From: Actinomadura montaniterrae
GTDB lineage: Bacteria; Actinomycetota; Actinomycetes; Streptosporangiales; Streptosporangiaceae
Assembly: GCF_008923365.1 (NCBI RefSeq)
Contig: NZ_WBMR01000079.1
Coordinates: 1-39,374, forward strand
Direction of reading: 5' to 3'
Length of the DNA stretch: 39,374 bases
Part shown: positions 30,902-38,401 of the stretch, one piece after another
How positions within the stretch are numbered: position 1 is the stretch's first letter
Layout: each line of letters opens with the position of its first letter
Translations under genes and position numbers: made by a program
Notes under the pieces: generated by a model
The model's database searches: none
Seen by the model: the letters and a program-made list of their open reading frames with translations, nothing else
Told to the model about the DNA's origin: nothing

Positions 30902-31801
30902 CTAGTCGGCGCCCGCAAATCCCGTACCCCCGGCGAGGGCGTCCCTGAAGGCCCGTACGGCGGGGTGCGCGCCGCCGCCGCGGCGGGTGGCGGTGAACAG
31001 CCGCCGGACGCGCCGCCCGGCGGGCAGCCGCGCCATCGCGACCGTCGGCGGGCGGCCCGTCCAGACGAGGCCGGGCAGCAGGGCGGCGGCGTGGCCGCGC
31101 TCGACGAGCCGCAGGTGCAGCAGCAGGTCGCTGGACTCGAACCGGACGTCGGGTTCGAACCCGGCGTCGCGGCACAGCCGGGTGGCCCAGGCGCGGGCGG
31201 CGGTCCCGGCGGGCTCCATGACCCAGGGCAGGTCCGTGAGGTCGGCGAGCGCGGCGTCCGGCGGGACGGTGCCGGGCAGGGCGAGGCGGATCTCGTCCTC
31301 GCCCAGTTCCTCGTACTCGACGCCGGACGGCCGGGGGTGCGGCTCGCCCGGGTACTCCTCGGTGACGACCACGTCGAAGTCGCGGGCGAGCAGCGCGGGC
31401 AGCGCGCTCTCCGGCTCCCGCTGCGTGACCTCGACGCGGAGGCCGGGATGGGCGTCGCGGAGCGCGCTGAGCGCGTCCGGCACCAGCGCGAGCGCGGCGG
31501 TCTGGAACGCGGCGACGCGCAGGACGCCGGTGATGTCGCGCAGGGACGCGGCGAGGTCGGCCTCGGCGCGTTCGAGGCGCTCCAGCACGGCCTCGGTGTG
31601 CGCGACGAGGATCTCGGCCTGCGCGGTCAGCCGGACGCGCCGCCCCACCGGTTCCAGCAGCCGCACCCCGGCCTCCCGCTCCAGGACGGACAGCTGCTGC
31701 GAGATCGACGACGGGCTGTAGGAGAGCGCCTCGGCGACGGCGGCGAGCGTTCCCCGGTGCTTGAGCTCGCGCAGGAGCCGCAGCCGGTGCAGATCGAGCA
31801 T
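30902..31801 (-). CDS. LysR-family transcriptional regulator
   Basis: This 299-residue regulator has the LysR N-terminal winged helix-turn-helix (MLDLHRLRLLRELKHRGTLAA, then ALSYSPSSISQQLSVLEREAG) and a substrate-binding domain (from about 85: GVLRVAAFQTAALALVPDALSALRDAHPGLRVEV). ATG 31801 is chosen because GAGGGGG precedes it and it gives the family start; ATG 31825 is an alternative. It is divergent from the diaminopropionate ammonia-lyase-like gene, the typical LysR-target arrangement. Confidence 0.93.
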   Translation of the reverse strand: MLDLHRLRLLRELKHRGTLAAVAEALSYSPSSISQQLSVLEREAGVRLLEPVGRRVRLTAQAEILVAHTEAVLERLERAEADLAASLRDITGVLRVAAFQTAALALVPDALSALRDAHPGLRVEVTQREPESALPALLARDFDVVVTEEYPGEPHPRPSGVEYEELGEDEIRLALPGTVPPDAALADLTDLPWVMEPAGTAARAWATRLCRDAGFEPDVRFESSDLLLHLRLVERGHAAALLPGLVWTGRPPTVAMARLPAGRRVRRLFTATRRGGGAHPAVRAFRDALAGGTGFAGAD

Positions 31802-31888
31802 GGCCCCCTCATTCGTCGGTTCCATTGATGATTATTGCTCGGAAACATGCGCTGGACCGATGGATCGGGGATGCGGAAGCGTGGCCGC

Positions 31889-32995
31889 ATGCCTCCCGCC
31901 TCTCCCGCTCTGACTTCGTGGTTCTCCCGTCCCGCCGCCCGGGAATGGAGGTGCCCGCCCGCGCCCCGCGACGTCGCCGCCTTCCACGCCGCGCTGCCCG
32001 GATACGCGCCGACGCCGCTGGTCGAGATGCCCGCGCTGGCCGCCGGCCTCGGCGCCGGGCGGGTGTTCGTGAAGGACGAGTCGGCGCGCCTCGGCCTGCC
32101 CGCGTTCAAGATCCTCGGCGCGTCGTGGGGCGTCTGCCGCGCGCTGTGCGACCGCCTCGGCGTGCCGGTCCCGGGTTCAGACCCGATCGGCGCGCTGCGG
32201 TCCCGCGCCGGGGCGTTCCGGCTGGTCACCGCGACGGACGGCAACCACGGGCGCGCCGTCGCCGCGATGGCCCGGATGCTCGGGACGCGGGCGGACGTGT
32301 TCGTCCCGGACGGCGTCCACCCCGCCGCGCTCGCCGCGATCGAGGACGAGGGCGCCCGGGTCGTCCGCGTGGACGCGCCCTACGACGAGGCGGTGCGCAG
32401 GGCCGCGGAGTCGGCCGGGGGAGACGCGTCGGCGTTGCTCGTCCAGGACACGGCCTGGCCCGGCTACGAGCGGGTGCCCCGGTGGATCGTGGAGGGCTAC
32501 TCGACGCTCTTCACCGAGATCGACGCGCAGTTGCGCGCGGCGGGCGCCGGGTCGCCCGGTGTCGTGGCGGTCCCGGTGGGGGTGGGGTCGCTGGCGCAGG
32601 CGGCGGTGGTGCATTACCGGTCCGGGGTGTCCGCGCCGAAGTTGCTGGCCGTGGAGCCGGACGCGGCGCCGTGCGTGCTGGCGAGCCTGGCCGGCGACCG
32701 TCTCGTCACGGTGCAGACGGGCGCGACGGCCATGGCGGGCCTGAACTGCGCCACGCCGTCCTCGGTGGCCTGGCCGTACCTGCGGGCGGGCGTGGACGCC
32801 GCCGTCAGCGTCGCGGACGCGGACGTCGCCGGCGCCGCGCGCGAGCTGGCCGCGCTGGGCGTTTCCGCAGGTCCGTGCGGTGCCGCGGCGTTGGCGGGGG
32901 TGCGGGCCGCGCTGCCCGGCCTCGGCCTCGGGCCCGCGGACACCGTCGTCCTGCTGAGCACCGAGGGCGCGGCCGCGAACCCGCCGCCCGCCTGA
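31889..32995 (+). CDS. Diaminopropionate ammonia-lyase-like PLP enzyme
   Basis: This 368-residue fold-type II PLP protein has the Schiff-base lysine Lys74 in LPAFKILGAS and ATDGNHGRAVA (about 115-125), whose Asp matches a catalytic Asp in diaminopropionate ammonia-lyases. These enzymes split 2,3-diaminopropionate (and serine or threonine in some cases) into pyruvate and ammonia. The phosphate-binding glycine loop near 230 is VPVGVGSLAQA. The C-terminal GPCGAAALAGVRAAL also fits. It may be involved in catabolism of diaminopropionate or amino acids under LysR control. Starts at 31847 and 31871 are possible; 31889 best matches family N termini. Confidence 0.85.
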   Translation: MPPASPALTSWFSRPAAREWRCPPAPRDVAAFHAALPGYAPTPLVEMPALAAGLGAGRVFVKDESARLGLPAFKILGASWGVCRALCDRLGVPVPGSDPIGALRSRAGAFRLVTATDGNHGRAVAAMARMLGTRADVFVPDGVHPAALAAIEDEGARVVRVDAPYDEAVRRAAESAGGDASALLVQDTAWPGYERVPRWIVEGYSTLFTEIDAQLRAAGAGSPGVVAVPVGVGSLAQAAVVHYRSGVSAPKLLAVEPDAAPCVLASLAGDRLVTVQTGATAMAGLNCATPSSVAWPYLRAGVDAAVSVADADVAGAARELAALGVSAGPCGAAALAGVRAALPGLGLGPADTVVLLSTEGAAANPPPA

Positions 32996-33013
32996 CCTCG
33001 TGCCGGTCGGTCT

Positions 33014-33916
33014 TCACAGCAGCTTGAGCAGGCCGGCGAGGAGGTCGCGGCCCGCGTCCGGGGGCAGCGCGGCGGCCGACAGCCGGTCCCACGCCGCGGC
33101 GTACGCGGCGACGTCGGCGGGCTTGTCCAGGTAGAGCGCGGTGGTGAGGTACTCGACGTAGACGACGTCGGGGAGCGCCCGTCCCGCGAAGCCGAGGATC
33201 GTGAAGCCGTGCGCGAGCGGCAGCGGCCGCCCGCGGACCGGGATGATCCGCAGCTCGACGCGGCCGGTGTCGGCGAGCGCGGCCAGGTGCCCGAGCTGGC
33301 CGCGGATCAGCTCGGGCCCGCCCACGTAGCGGCGCAGCGCCGCCTCGTCGATGACGGCGGCGAGCGTCCGGCCGGGGCCGTCGGCGAACCGCCGGCGGCG
33401 CAGCCGGCGGACGGCGGCCCGCTCGTCGATCTCGATGCGCCGGTCGCCCTCCCGGATCCCGTCCCGGATCGCCAGGCAGGCGCGCGTGTACTCCTCGGTC
33501 TGCAGCAGCTCCGGGATCTGGCACGGCTCGTAGGCGCGGACCTCGTGGGCGGTCTCCTCCAGGTCGAGGAACCGGTGCGTCCAGGCCGGGATCAGCTCCC
33601 CGTACCGGTGCCACCAGGCGCGCTCGTTGGCCTCCTGCGCGAGGCGGAGCAGCTCCTCGCGCTCGGCGCCGGCGGGCAGCCCGTAGAGGGTGAGCAGGTC
33701 GGCGACGTCGCGGCGGGCGAACGAGGTGCGGCCGAGCTCGATCCGGCTGATCTTGGACGCGCTGCCGCGGATCGCGTAGCCGGCCTCGTCGCGGCTCAGC
33801 CCGCTGCGTTCGCGCAGGCCGCGCAGCCGGGCGCCGACGAGCATGCGCCGCGCGGCGGGACCCCGCACGGCCCCGTTCCCGGGCCCCGCCGACCGCGGTT
33901 CCTGCCCTGCGCTCAA
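33014..33916 (-). CDS. Helix-turn-helix regulator with DUF5753
   Basis: This 300-residue protein has an N-terminal Xre-like helix-turn-helix (LVGARLRGLRERSGLSRDEAGYAIRGSASKISRIELGR, about 26-62) and a DUF5753 domain (from about 110: HEVRAYEPCQIPELLQTEEYTRACL). TTG 33916 is preferred since GAGGAG lies five bases upstream, while ATG 33844 has no ribosome site and would shorten the usual N terminus. Such genes are abundant in actinomycetes and usually precede a small DUF397 gene; none is present here. Palindromes upstream suggest autoregulation. Confidence 0.88.
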   Translation of the reverse strand: MSAGQEPRSAGPGNGAVRGPAARRMLVGARLRGLRERSGLSRDEAGYAIRGSASKISRIELGRTSFARRDVADLLTLYGLPAGAEREELLRLAQEANERAWWHRYGELIPAWTHRFLDLEETAHEVRAYEPCQIPELLQTEEYTRACLAIRDGIREGDRRIEIDERAAVRRLRRRRFADGPGRTLAAVIDEAALRRYVGGPELIRGQLGHLAALADTGRVELRIIPVRGRPLPLAHGFTILGFAGRALPDVVYVEYLTTALYLDKPADVAAYAAAWDRLSAAALPPDAGRDLLAGLLKLL

Positions 33917-33951
33917 CGCCGCTCCTCGGGGGTGGGGATGCTGCTGGCGGG

Positions 33952-33957
33952 ATAGTA
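33952..33957 (-). promoter_or_regulatory. -10 box of the DUF5753 gene
   Basis: Minus strand TACTAT, 35 bases upstream of TTG 33916. The palindromes at 33965-33981 lie immediately upstream. Confidence 0.45.
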
Positions 33958-33964
33958 GCGGCAA

Positions 33965-33981
33965 GTGCATATGCACGTGCA
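33965..33981. promoter_or_regulatory. Two overlapping perfect palindromes, divergent operator
   Basis: GTGCATATGCAC (33965-33976) and TGCACGTGCA (33972-33981) overlap between the divergent DUF5753 and AraC-type genes, upstream of the TACTAT box. Confidence 0.6.
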
Positions 33982-33999
33982 GTAGAACAGAGAGTCTCA

Positions 34000-34029
34000 T
34001 TGTGGCCACATCGCGGCGCGTGAAAGACT
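34000..34029 (+). promoter_or_regulatory. Promoter of the second AraC-type gene (leaderless)
   Basis: TTGTGG (34000-34005), an 18-base spacer and AAGACT (34024-34029), six bases before ATG 34036. Confidence 0.4.
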
Positions 34030-34035
34030 CCGGCC

Positions 34036-35010
34036 ATGCACCGTGTCGTCGTCCTCGCCCTCGACGGCGTGTACCCGTTCGAGCTGAGCATCCCGGTGCG
34101 GATCTTCGGCTCGGCCACCGGCCCCGCCGGCGAACCCCTCTACGAGGTGCTGACCTGCGGGATCGACGGCCGTCCGGTGCGCACCAGCGCCGACTTCGCG
34201 ATCGCCGTCGAGCACGGCTGCGAGATCGTCGGGACCGCCGGCACGCTCGTCGTCCCGCCCTTCGGCTGCGGCCCCGCCGTGGAGGCGGAATGCCCGGCAC
34301 CGGTCGCCGACGCCCTGGCCCGGCTCCGCCCCGGCACCCGCATCGTGTCGATCTGCACCGCGTCCTACCTGCTCGCCGCCGCCGGCCTCCTCGACGGCCG
34401 GCCCGCCGCCACGCACTGGGCCGAGGCCGAGCGCTTCAAGCGGCTGTTCCCCACGGTCGACGTGAACGCCGACGTCCTGTTCGTGGACGACGGCGACGTG
34501 CTCACCTCCGCCGGCGTCGCCGCCGGGATCGACCTGTGCATGCACATCGTTCGCCGCGACCACGGCAGCGAGATCGCCAACCAGGTGGCCCGCCGCTGCG
34601 TCGTGCCGCCGTGGCGCGAGGGCGGGCAGGCCCAGTTCATCGAGCGTCCCGTCCCCGAACCGGATGCCGCCGCCACGTCCGCGACCCGCGCGTGGGCGCT
34701 CGGCGAGCTGCACCGGCCGATCCCGCTCGCCGAGATGGCGCGGCACGCGCGGATGAGCGTCCGCACGTTCTCCCGCCGGTTCCGCGACGAGGTCGGGATG
34801 ACGCCGGGGCAGTGGCTGGCCCGGCAGCGCGTCGACCTGGCCCGCCGCCTGCTGGAGACCACCGACCTGCCCGTCGACCTCGTCGCCGAGCGGGCGGGCT
34901 TCGGCACGTCGGCGTCGCTGCGCCAGCACTTGGTCGCCTCGATCGGCGTGCCGCCGTCCGCCTACCGGCACACCTTCCGCGCCGGGCACGCGCACGCCCG
35001 CGCGCACTGA
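34036..35010 (+). CDS. GlxA-type AraC-family regulator (second copy)
   Basis: This 324-residue protein has an N-terminal DJ-1/PfpI-like domain (MHRVVVLALDGVYPFELSIPVRIFG, nucleophile elbow SICTASYLLAAAGLLDG near 103) and a C-terminal AraC helix-turn-helix (LAEMARHARMSVRTFSRRFRD and VAERAGFGTSASLRQHLVASIGVPPSAYR). It is a paralogue of the regulator at 29212. It is divergent from the DUF5753 gene and shares the intergenic palindromes. A terminator-like hairpin follows it. Confidence 0.92.
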   Translation: MHRVVVLALDGVYPFELSIPVRIFGSATGPAGEPLYEVLTCGIDGRPVRTSADFAIAVEHGCEIVGTAGTLVVPPFGCGPAVEAECPAPVADALARLRPGTRIVSICTASYLLAAAGLLDGRPAATHWAEAERFKRLFPTVDVNADVLFVDDGDVLTSAGVAAGIDLCMHIVRRDHGSEIANQVARRCVVPPWREGGQAQFIERPVPEPDAAATSATRAWALGELHRPIPLAEMARHARMSVRTFSRRFRDEVGMTPGQWLARQRVDLARRLLETTDLPVDLVAERAGFGTSASLRQHLVASIGVPPSAYRHTFRAGHAHARAH

Positions 35011-35023
35011 TCCGCGGCGAGGT

Positions 35024-35042
35024 AACGGGAGATCTCCGTTTT
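35024..35042 (+). terminator. Rho-independent-like terminator
   Basis: AACGG (35024-35028) pairs with CCGTT (35036-35040), followed by TT; 14 bases after the AraC-type stop. Confidence 0.55.
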
Positions 35043-35047
35043 AGGGC

Positions 35048-35076
35048 GGTACATCCGGCCTACGCGTGAGTAACAT
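35048..35076 (+). promoter_or_regulatory. Possible promoter of the RsbRD-domain gene
   Basis: GGTACA (35048-35053), a 17-base spacer and TAACAT (35071-35076). Confidence 0.35.
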
Positions 35077-35136
35077 GTTCCCACCGCGGACGCGCGGGAC
35101 GGATCGACGCGACGACGGAGCATGAGGGACGCCGCC

Positions 35137-35604
35137 ATGAACCCCGTGACCGAACTGCTCGCCGAGCGGCTGGACGAGATCACCGCCGAGATCGTCGGCG
35201 AGATCGCCGGCCGCGTCCCCGCCTACACCGGGCTGAGCGCCGCGATGATCCTCACGCTCGTCCGGGACGCCGTGACCGTCTACACCGGCGCGCAGGACCG
35301 CGGCGCCGCGCTCGACCACTTCCGCCGCCTCGGCGCCCACGAGGCCCGCGCGGGCCAGGACGTCCGGCACCTGGAGTCGGCGCTGCGCAGCGGCGCCCGC
35401 GTGCTCATCCGCCGCACCGCCAACGCCGCCGCGCGCGTCCACCCGCCGAACACCGAGTTCATCGCGGTCATGGAGAGCGCGTTCAGCGCGGAGGACCAGA
35501 TCGTCGAGGCCGCGGTGGACGGCCACCACCGGGCCGCCCGCCCCCGCAACCGGTCCCGTCTCTATCCGCTCGTGGCGCGCGGCCACCGCTACTCGGCGAA
35601 CTGA
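35137..35604 (+). CDS. Stand-alone RsbRD/PucR N-terminal-like domain protein
   Basis: This 155-residue helical protein (MNPVTELLAERLDEITAEIVGEI ... VRDAVTVYTGAQDRGAALDHFRRLGAHEARAGQDVRHLESALRSG) resembles the RsbRD_N / PucR N-terminal sensor domain. In actinomycetes this domain is normally followed by a PucR-type helix-turn-helix output domain; here the protein ends after the sensor (tail LVARGHRYSAN). Either a naturally single-domain protein or a truncated remnant. ATG 35137 follows GAGGG; ATG 35122 is an alternative. Confidence 0.75.
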   Translation: MNPVTELLAERLDEITAEIVGEIAGRVPAYTGLSAAMILTLVRDAVTVYTGAQDRGAALDHFRRLGAHEARAGQDVRHLESALRSGARVLIRRTANAAARVHPPNTEFIAVMESAFSAEDQIVEAAVDGHHRAARPRNRSRLYPLVARGHRYSAN

Positions 35605-35727
35605 CGGCCCCCGCGCACGACCGCGAAAGGCCATTTCGATTTCCGTCCGAACCGGGCGGCCGTTTCCGCTATCGAACACGCGTGAAAGCCCGGCATTGCG
35701 GGACCGCGTCGTGAAGGGGAACGCGAC

Positions 35728-36069
35728 ATGGGATCGGGGCCACCGGTGCCGAAGCACCGCTGGTATTGGCCGCTGGGCGTCACCGCCGCCGTCGGCCTGG
35801 TGACGGCGCCCGTCACGGTGGCGAACGCCTGGGCCGCTCTCGGCGCGCTGATCGGACCGGACGGCTGCGACGACGAGCCCTGCGCCGGAGCGCCGGGCCT
35901 GGCGCTGGCCTTCCTGCTGCTGGCCGCCGCCGGCGGGGCGATCACCGCGACGATCCTGTTCATCGAGAAGCCGACCCTCAAGAAGTACGCGTGGTGCGCC
36001 CTCGCGTTCGCCGCGCTCCTGGTGGGCGACCTGTTCGCCGTCCGCGCGGCGCCCGGCTGGCTCGCCTGA
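35728..36069 (+). CDS. Small membrane protein, unknown
   Basis: This 113-residue protein has three hydrophobic helices (about 17-42, 55-78 and 86-105) with short loops. A loop bears two cysteines (GPDGCDDEPCAGAPG), which could form an extracytoplasmic disulfide. GAAGGGGA precedes ATG 35728. No family is recognised. Its stop is 34 bases from that of the convergent NuoF-like gene. Confidence 0.75.
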   Translation: MGSGPPVPKHRWYWPLGVTAAVGLVTAPVTVANAWAALGALIGPDGCDDEPCAGAPGLALAFLLLAAAGGAITATILFIEKPTLKKYAWCALAFAALLVGDLFAVRAAPGWLA

Positions 36070-36103
36070 CCGGTCGGCGCCCGGTTGAGTCCGCACCCCC
36101 GGG

Positions 36104-37582
36104 TCAGGCGCTCCGGACGGACAGGGCGAGGGCGGGGCACATCTCGGCGGCCTGGACGGCGTCGCGCAGCAGCCGCGCGGGGACGGCGCCGTCGGTGATG
36201 ACGGGGTAGCCGAACTCGTCGAGCCGGACGAGGTCGGGCAGCAGGTGGCGGCAGAGGCCGTGCCCGGCGCAGCGGGACCAGTCGATCGCGAGCCGGTGCG
36301 GGGACCGCTCGGCCTCCTCCGGCTCCTCGCCGTGCACGGGCAGGAAGCGGCGGGTCGGCCGGCCGCAGCCGCCACGGTCGAGGTGCGCGGCGACGTCCTG
36401 GTCGAAGGCGCGCAGCGCGGACAGCAGGAACCGGGTCGTCCCGTCGGGGTGCTTGCAGGCGCCGCGGCCGCGGACGGTGGCGCTGCCGCGGCGGACGGCG
36501 GCGACGGCCTCGTCCCCGGCGGTCCCGGCGGCGAGCGCGGCGACGGACCGGGCGATCGCGGGCAGGCCGAGCCGGCAGGGGCCGCACTGCCCGGCGGACT
36601 CGGCGCCCATGTACCCGGCGACGCGGGCGATCTCGCCGAGCGGGCAGGTGTCACGGGGCAGCGGGATGACGATCCCGGCGCCGAGCGCGCCGCCCGCCGC
36701 CGCCATCGACTCGCGCGACACCCTGACCTGCGCGGCCTGCGCGGGGGTGAGGCACGCGCCGTGGTAGCCGCCGACGATGACGCCCTGCCCGGCGTCGGTG
36801 CCGCAGTGCCGCAGGACGTCGGCGAGCGGCACGCCGGCGGGGGTCTCGACGACCATGTGCCCGCCGTCGGGGAGGGTGACGGTGAGCAGGACGGTTCCGG
36901 GTTCGCGGGGCGTGCCGGCGGCGCGGTACCGGTCGGCGCCGAGCTCGGCGAGCACGGCGAGCTGCGCGAACGTCTCCGCGTTGGACAGCAGGGTGGGGAG
37001 CCGGTCGACGCCGCTGTCGGCGGCGCGGACCTTCTGGCCGGGCGGGATCGGCGTCTCGCCGTTGACGCCCCGGACGAGCGCGCCGCCCTCCCCGGTGATG
37101 AACCGCTCGGGGAGCCGGACGACGCGGGCGCGGTCGCGGAGCCGGGTCTCGGCGATCGCGAGCCGCAGCGACCGCGCGGCGAGGCCGTCGTCGGTGACAC
37201 CGATGACGAGCTCCCGCGCGCCGAGCGCCTTCACGGCGAGGACGGCGCCGTTCAGCACGAGGTGCGGCACGTGCGCGAGGAGCGCCTTGTCCTTGGAGCT
37301 GGCGGGCTCGCCTTCGGTGGCGTTGACGAGGACGACGCTGTCGCGTCCGGTGCGCTGCGCGGACCGGTGTACGGCGGCGAGCTTGCGCGCGAACGGGAAC
37401 GCGGCGCCGCCGCGTCCGCGCAGGTCGGCGGCCTCGGCGAGCGCGGCGAGCTCGCGGAGCGGCAGCCCGCGCGGGACGGGGTGGACGAGCCGGTGCGCCG
37501 CCGCGTCGAGCCGGGACGTGCGGTCGAGGCCGGCGAACAAGCGCGGCGGCCCGATGGTGGTGAGGCGGAATCCCCTGCTCAC
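36104..37582 (-). CDS. NuoF-like flavoprotein fused to a C-terminal ferredoxin
   Basis: This 492-residue protein has a NuoF-like FMN/NADH domain (RGRGGAAF, 55-62; NATEGEPASSKDKA, 87-100), an SLBB-type middle segment, an iron-sulfur helical region SAGQCGPCRLG (near 330) with a later Cys in RGACKHP, and a C-terminal ferredoxin (SRCAGHGLC near 439, AEMCPA near 480). The first Cys of the NuoF CxxCxxC motif is Ala here. GTG 37582 follows GAGGAG. Its start overlaps the stop of the upstream membrane gene by four bases (GTGA), indicating translational coupling. A likely role is moving electrons from NAD(P)H or ferredoxin to the membrane cytochrome partner. Confidence 0.88.
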   Translation of the reverse strand: MSRGFRLTTIGPPRLFAGLDRTSRLDAAAHRLVHPVPRGLPLRELAALAEAADLRGRGGAAFPFARKLAAVHRSAQRTGRDSVVLVNATEGEPASSKDKALLAHVPHLVLNGAVLAVKALGARELVIGVTDDGLAARSLRLAIAETRLRDRARVVRLPERFITGEGGALVRGVNGETPIPPGQKVRAADSGVDRLPTLLSNAETFAQLAVLAELGADRYRAAGTPREPGTVLLTVTLPDGGHMVVETPAGVPLADVLRHCGTDAGQGVIVGGYHGACLTPAQAAQVRVSRESMAAAGGALGAGIVIPLPRDTCPLGEIARVAGYMGAESAGQCGPCRLGLPAIARSVAALAAGTAGDEAVAAVRRGSATVRGRGACKHPDGTTRFLLSALRAFDQDVAAHLDRGGCGRPTRRFLPVHGEEPEEAERSPHRLAIDWSRCAGHGLCRHLLPDLVRLDEFGYPVITDGAVPARLLRDAVQAAEMCPALALSVRSA

Positions 37583-38388
37583 GGGCGGCTCCTCGACCAG
37601 CGGCGCGCCTCGTCCTTGAGGTCCGCCCAGAACTGCTCGTCGGGGACGCGGGCCTCGGCGGCGGGCGCGGGCCGCCGGGCCGGGGGACGCGGCGCGGCGG
37701 CGGGACGGACCGGCCGCGGCCCCCTCGTGCGGCGGTGCCGGGACGCGATCGCCAGCCGCACCAGCACCAGCAGGACGACCGCCGCCGCGCACAGCAGGTA
37801 GCTGTAGATCACCCAGCTCTTGGCGGCGCGCCCGGCCTGGAGGCCGTGGACGAGCGCGACGGGCCAGCACGCGTACACGGCGAGGTGCAGCAGCCGCCAC
37901 GTCCAGGCGCGTCCGGCGCCGATGAACCGGCCGCGGGCGACGCCGGTGAGCGCGGCGAGGATCATCAGGTCGCCCGCGACCGGGCCGAGGCTCACCATCA
38001 GCCCGTGGCCCTGGAACCCGGCGGCGGGGAGCACCGCGTCGAGCGCGGCGGCGTGCTTCTCCAGCACCTTCAGCACGATGTGGACGGCGAGGAAGCTGAG
38101 CGAGAGCGTGGCGGCGGCGCGGTGCCCGGACTGCGCGAGGATCCGCAGCCGGATCGGCGTGAAGCGGCTCGCCGCGAGCAGCCCGAACACGACCGCGCCG
38201 GTCAGCCCGACCAGCGTGAACACGCCGGAGAAGAACTCCAGGAACGCGTGCGCGGCGGTGAGCATGCGCGCGGCGCCCGCCGTGCGGCCGACGAGCGCGG
38301 CGGCGGCGAGGCCCGCCGCCATCAGCGTGATCTTGAGGGCGCGGCGGCCCGCCGGGACCCGGACGGGCGGCGACGAGGCCGTGTTCAC
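37579..38388 (-). CDS. Ferric-reductase-like transmembrane protein
   Basis: This 269-residue protein has about six transmembrane helices. Paired histidines, GHRAAATLSLSFLAVHIVLK and RLLHLAVYACWPVALVHGL, fit the bis-histidine haem ligation of ferric-reductase-like (cytochrome b-type) domains. A cytoplasmic Pro/Arg-rich tail ends in VPDEQFWADLKDEARRWS. GTG 38388 follows GGGAGG. It overlaps the NuoF-like gene downstream by four bases and lies 13 bases after the M23-like gene. It probably receives electrons from the NuoF-ferredoxin protein; the acceptor is unknown. Confidence 0.85.
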   Translation of the reverse strand: MNTASSPPVRVPAGRRALKITLMAAGLAAAALVGRTAGAARMLTAAHAFLEFFSGVFTLVGLTGAVVFGLLAASRFTPIRLRILAQSGHRAAATLSLSFLAVHIVLKVLEKHAAALDAVLPAAGFQGHGLMVSLGPVAGDLMILAALTGVARGRFIGAGRAWTWRLLHLAVYACWPVALVHGLQAGRAAKSWVIYSYLLCAAAVVLLVLVRLAIASRHRRTRGPRPVRPAAAPRPPARRPAPAAEARVPDEQFWADLKDEARRWSRSRP

Positions 38389-38401
38389 GCGCGCCTCCCC
38401 G

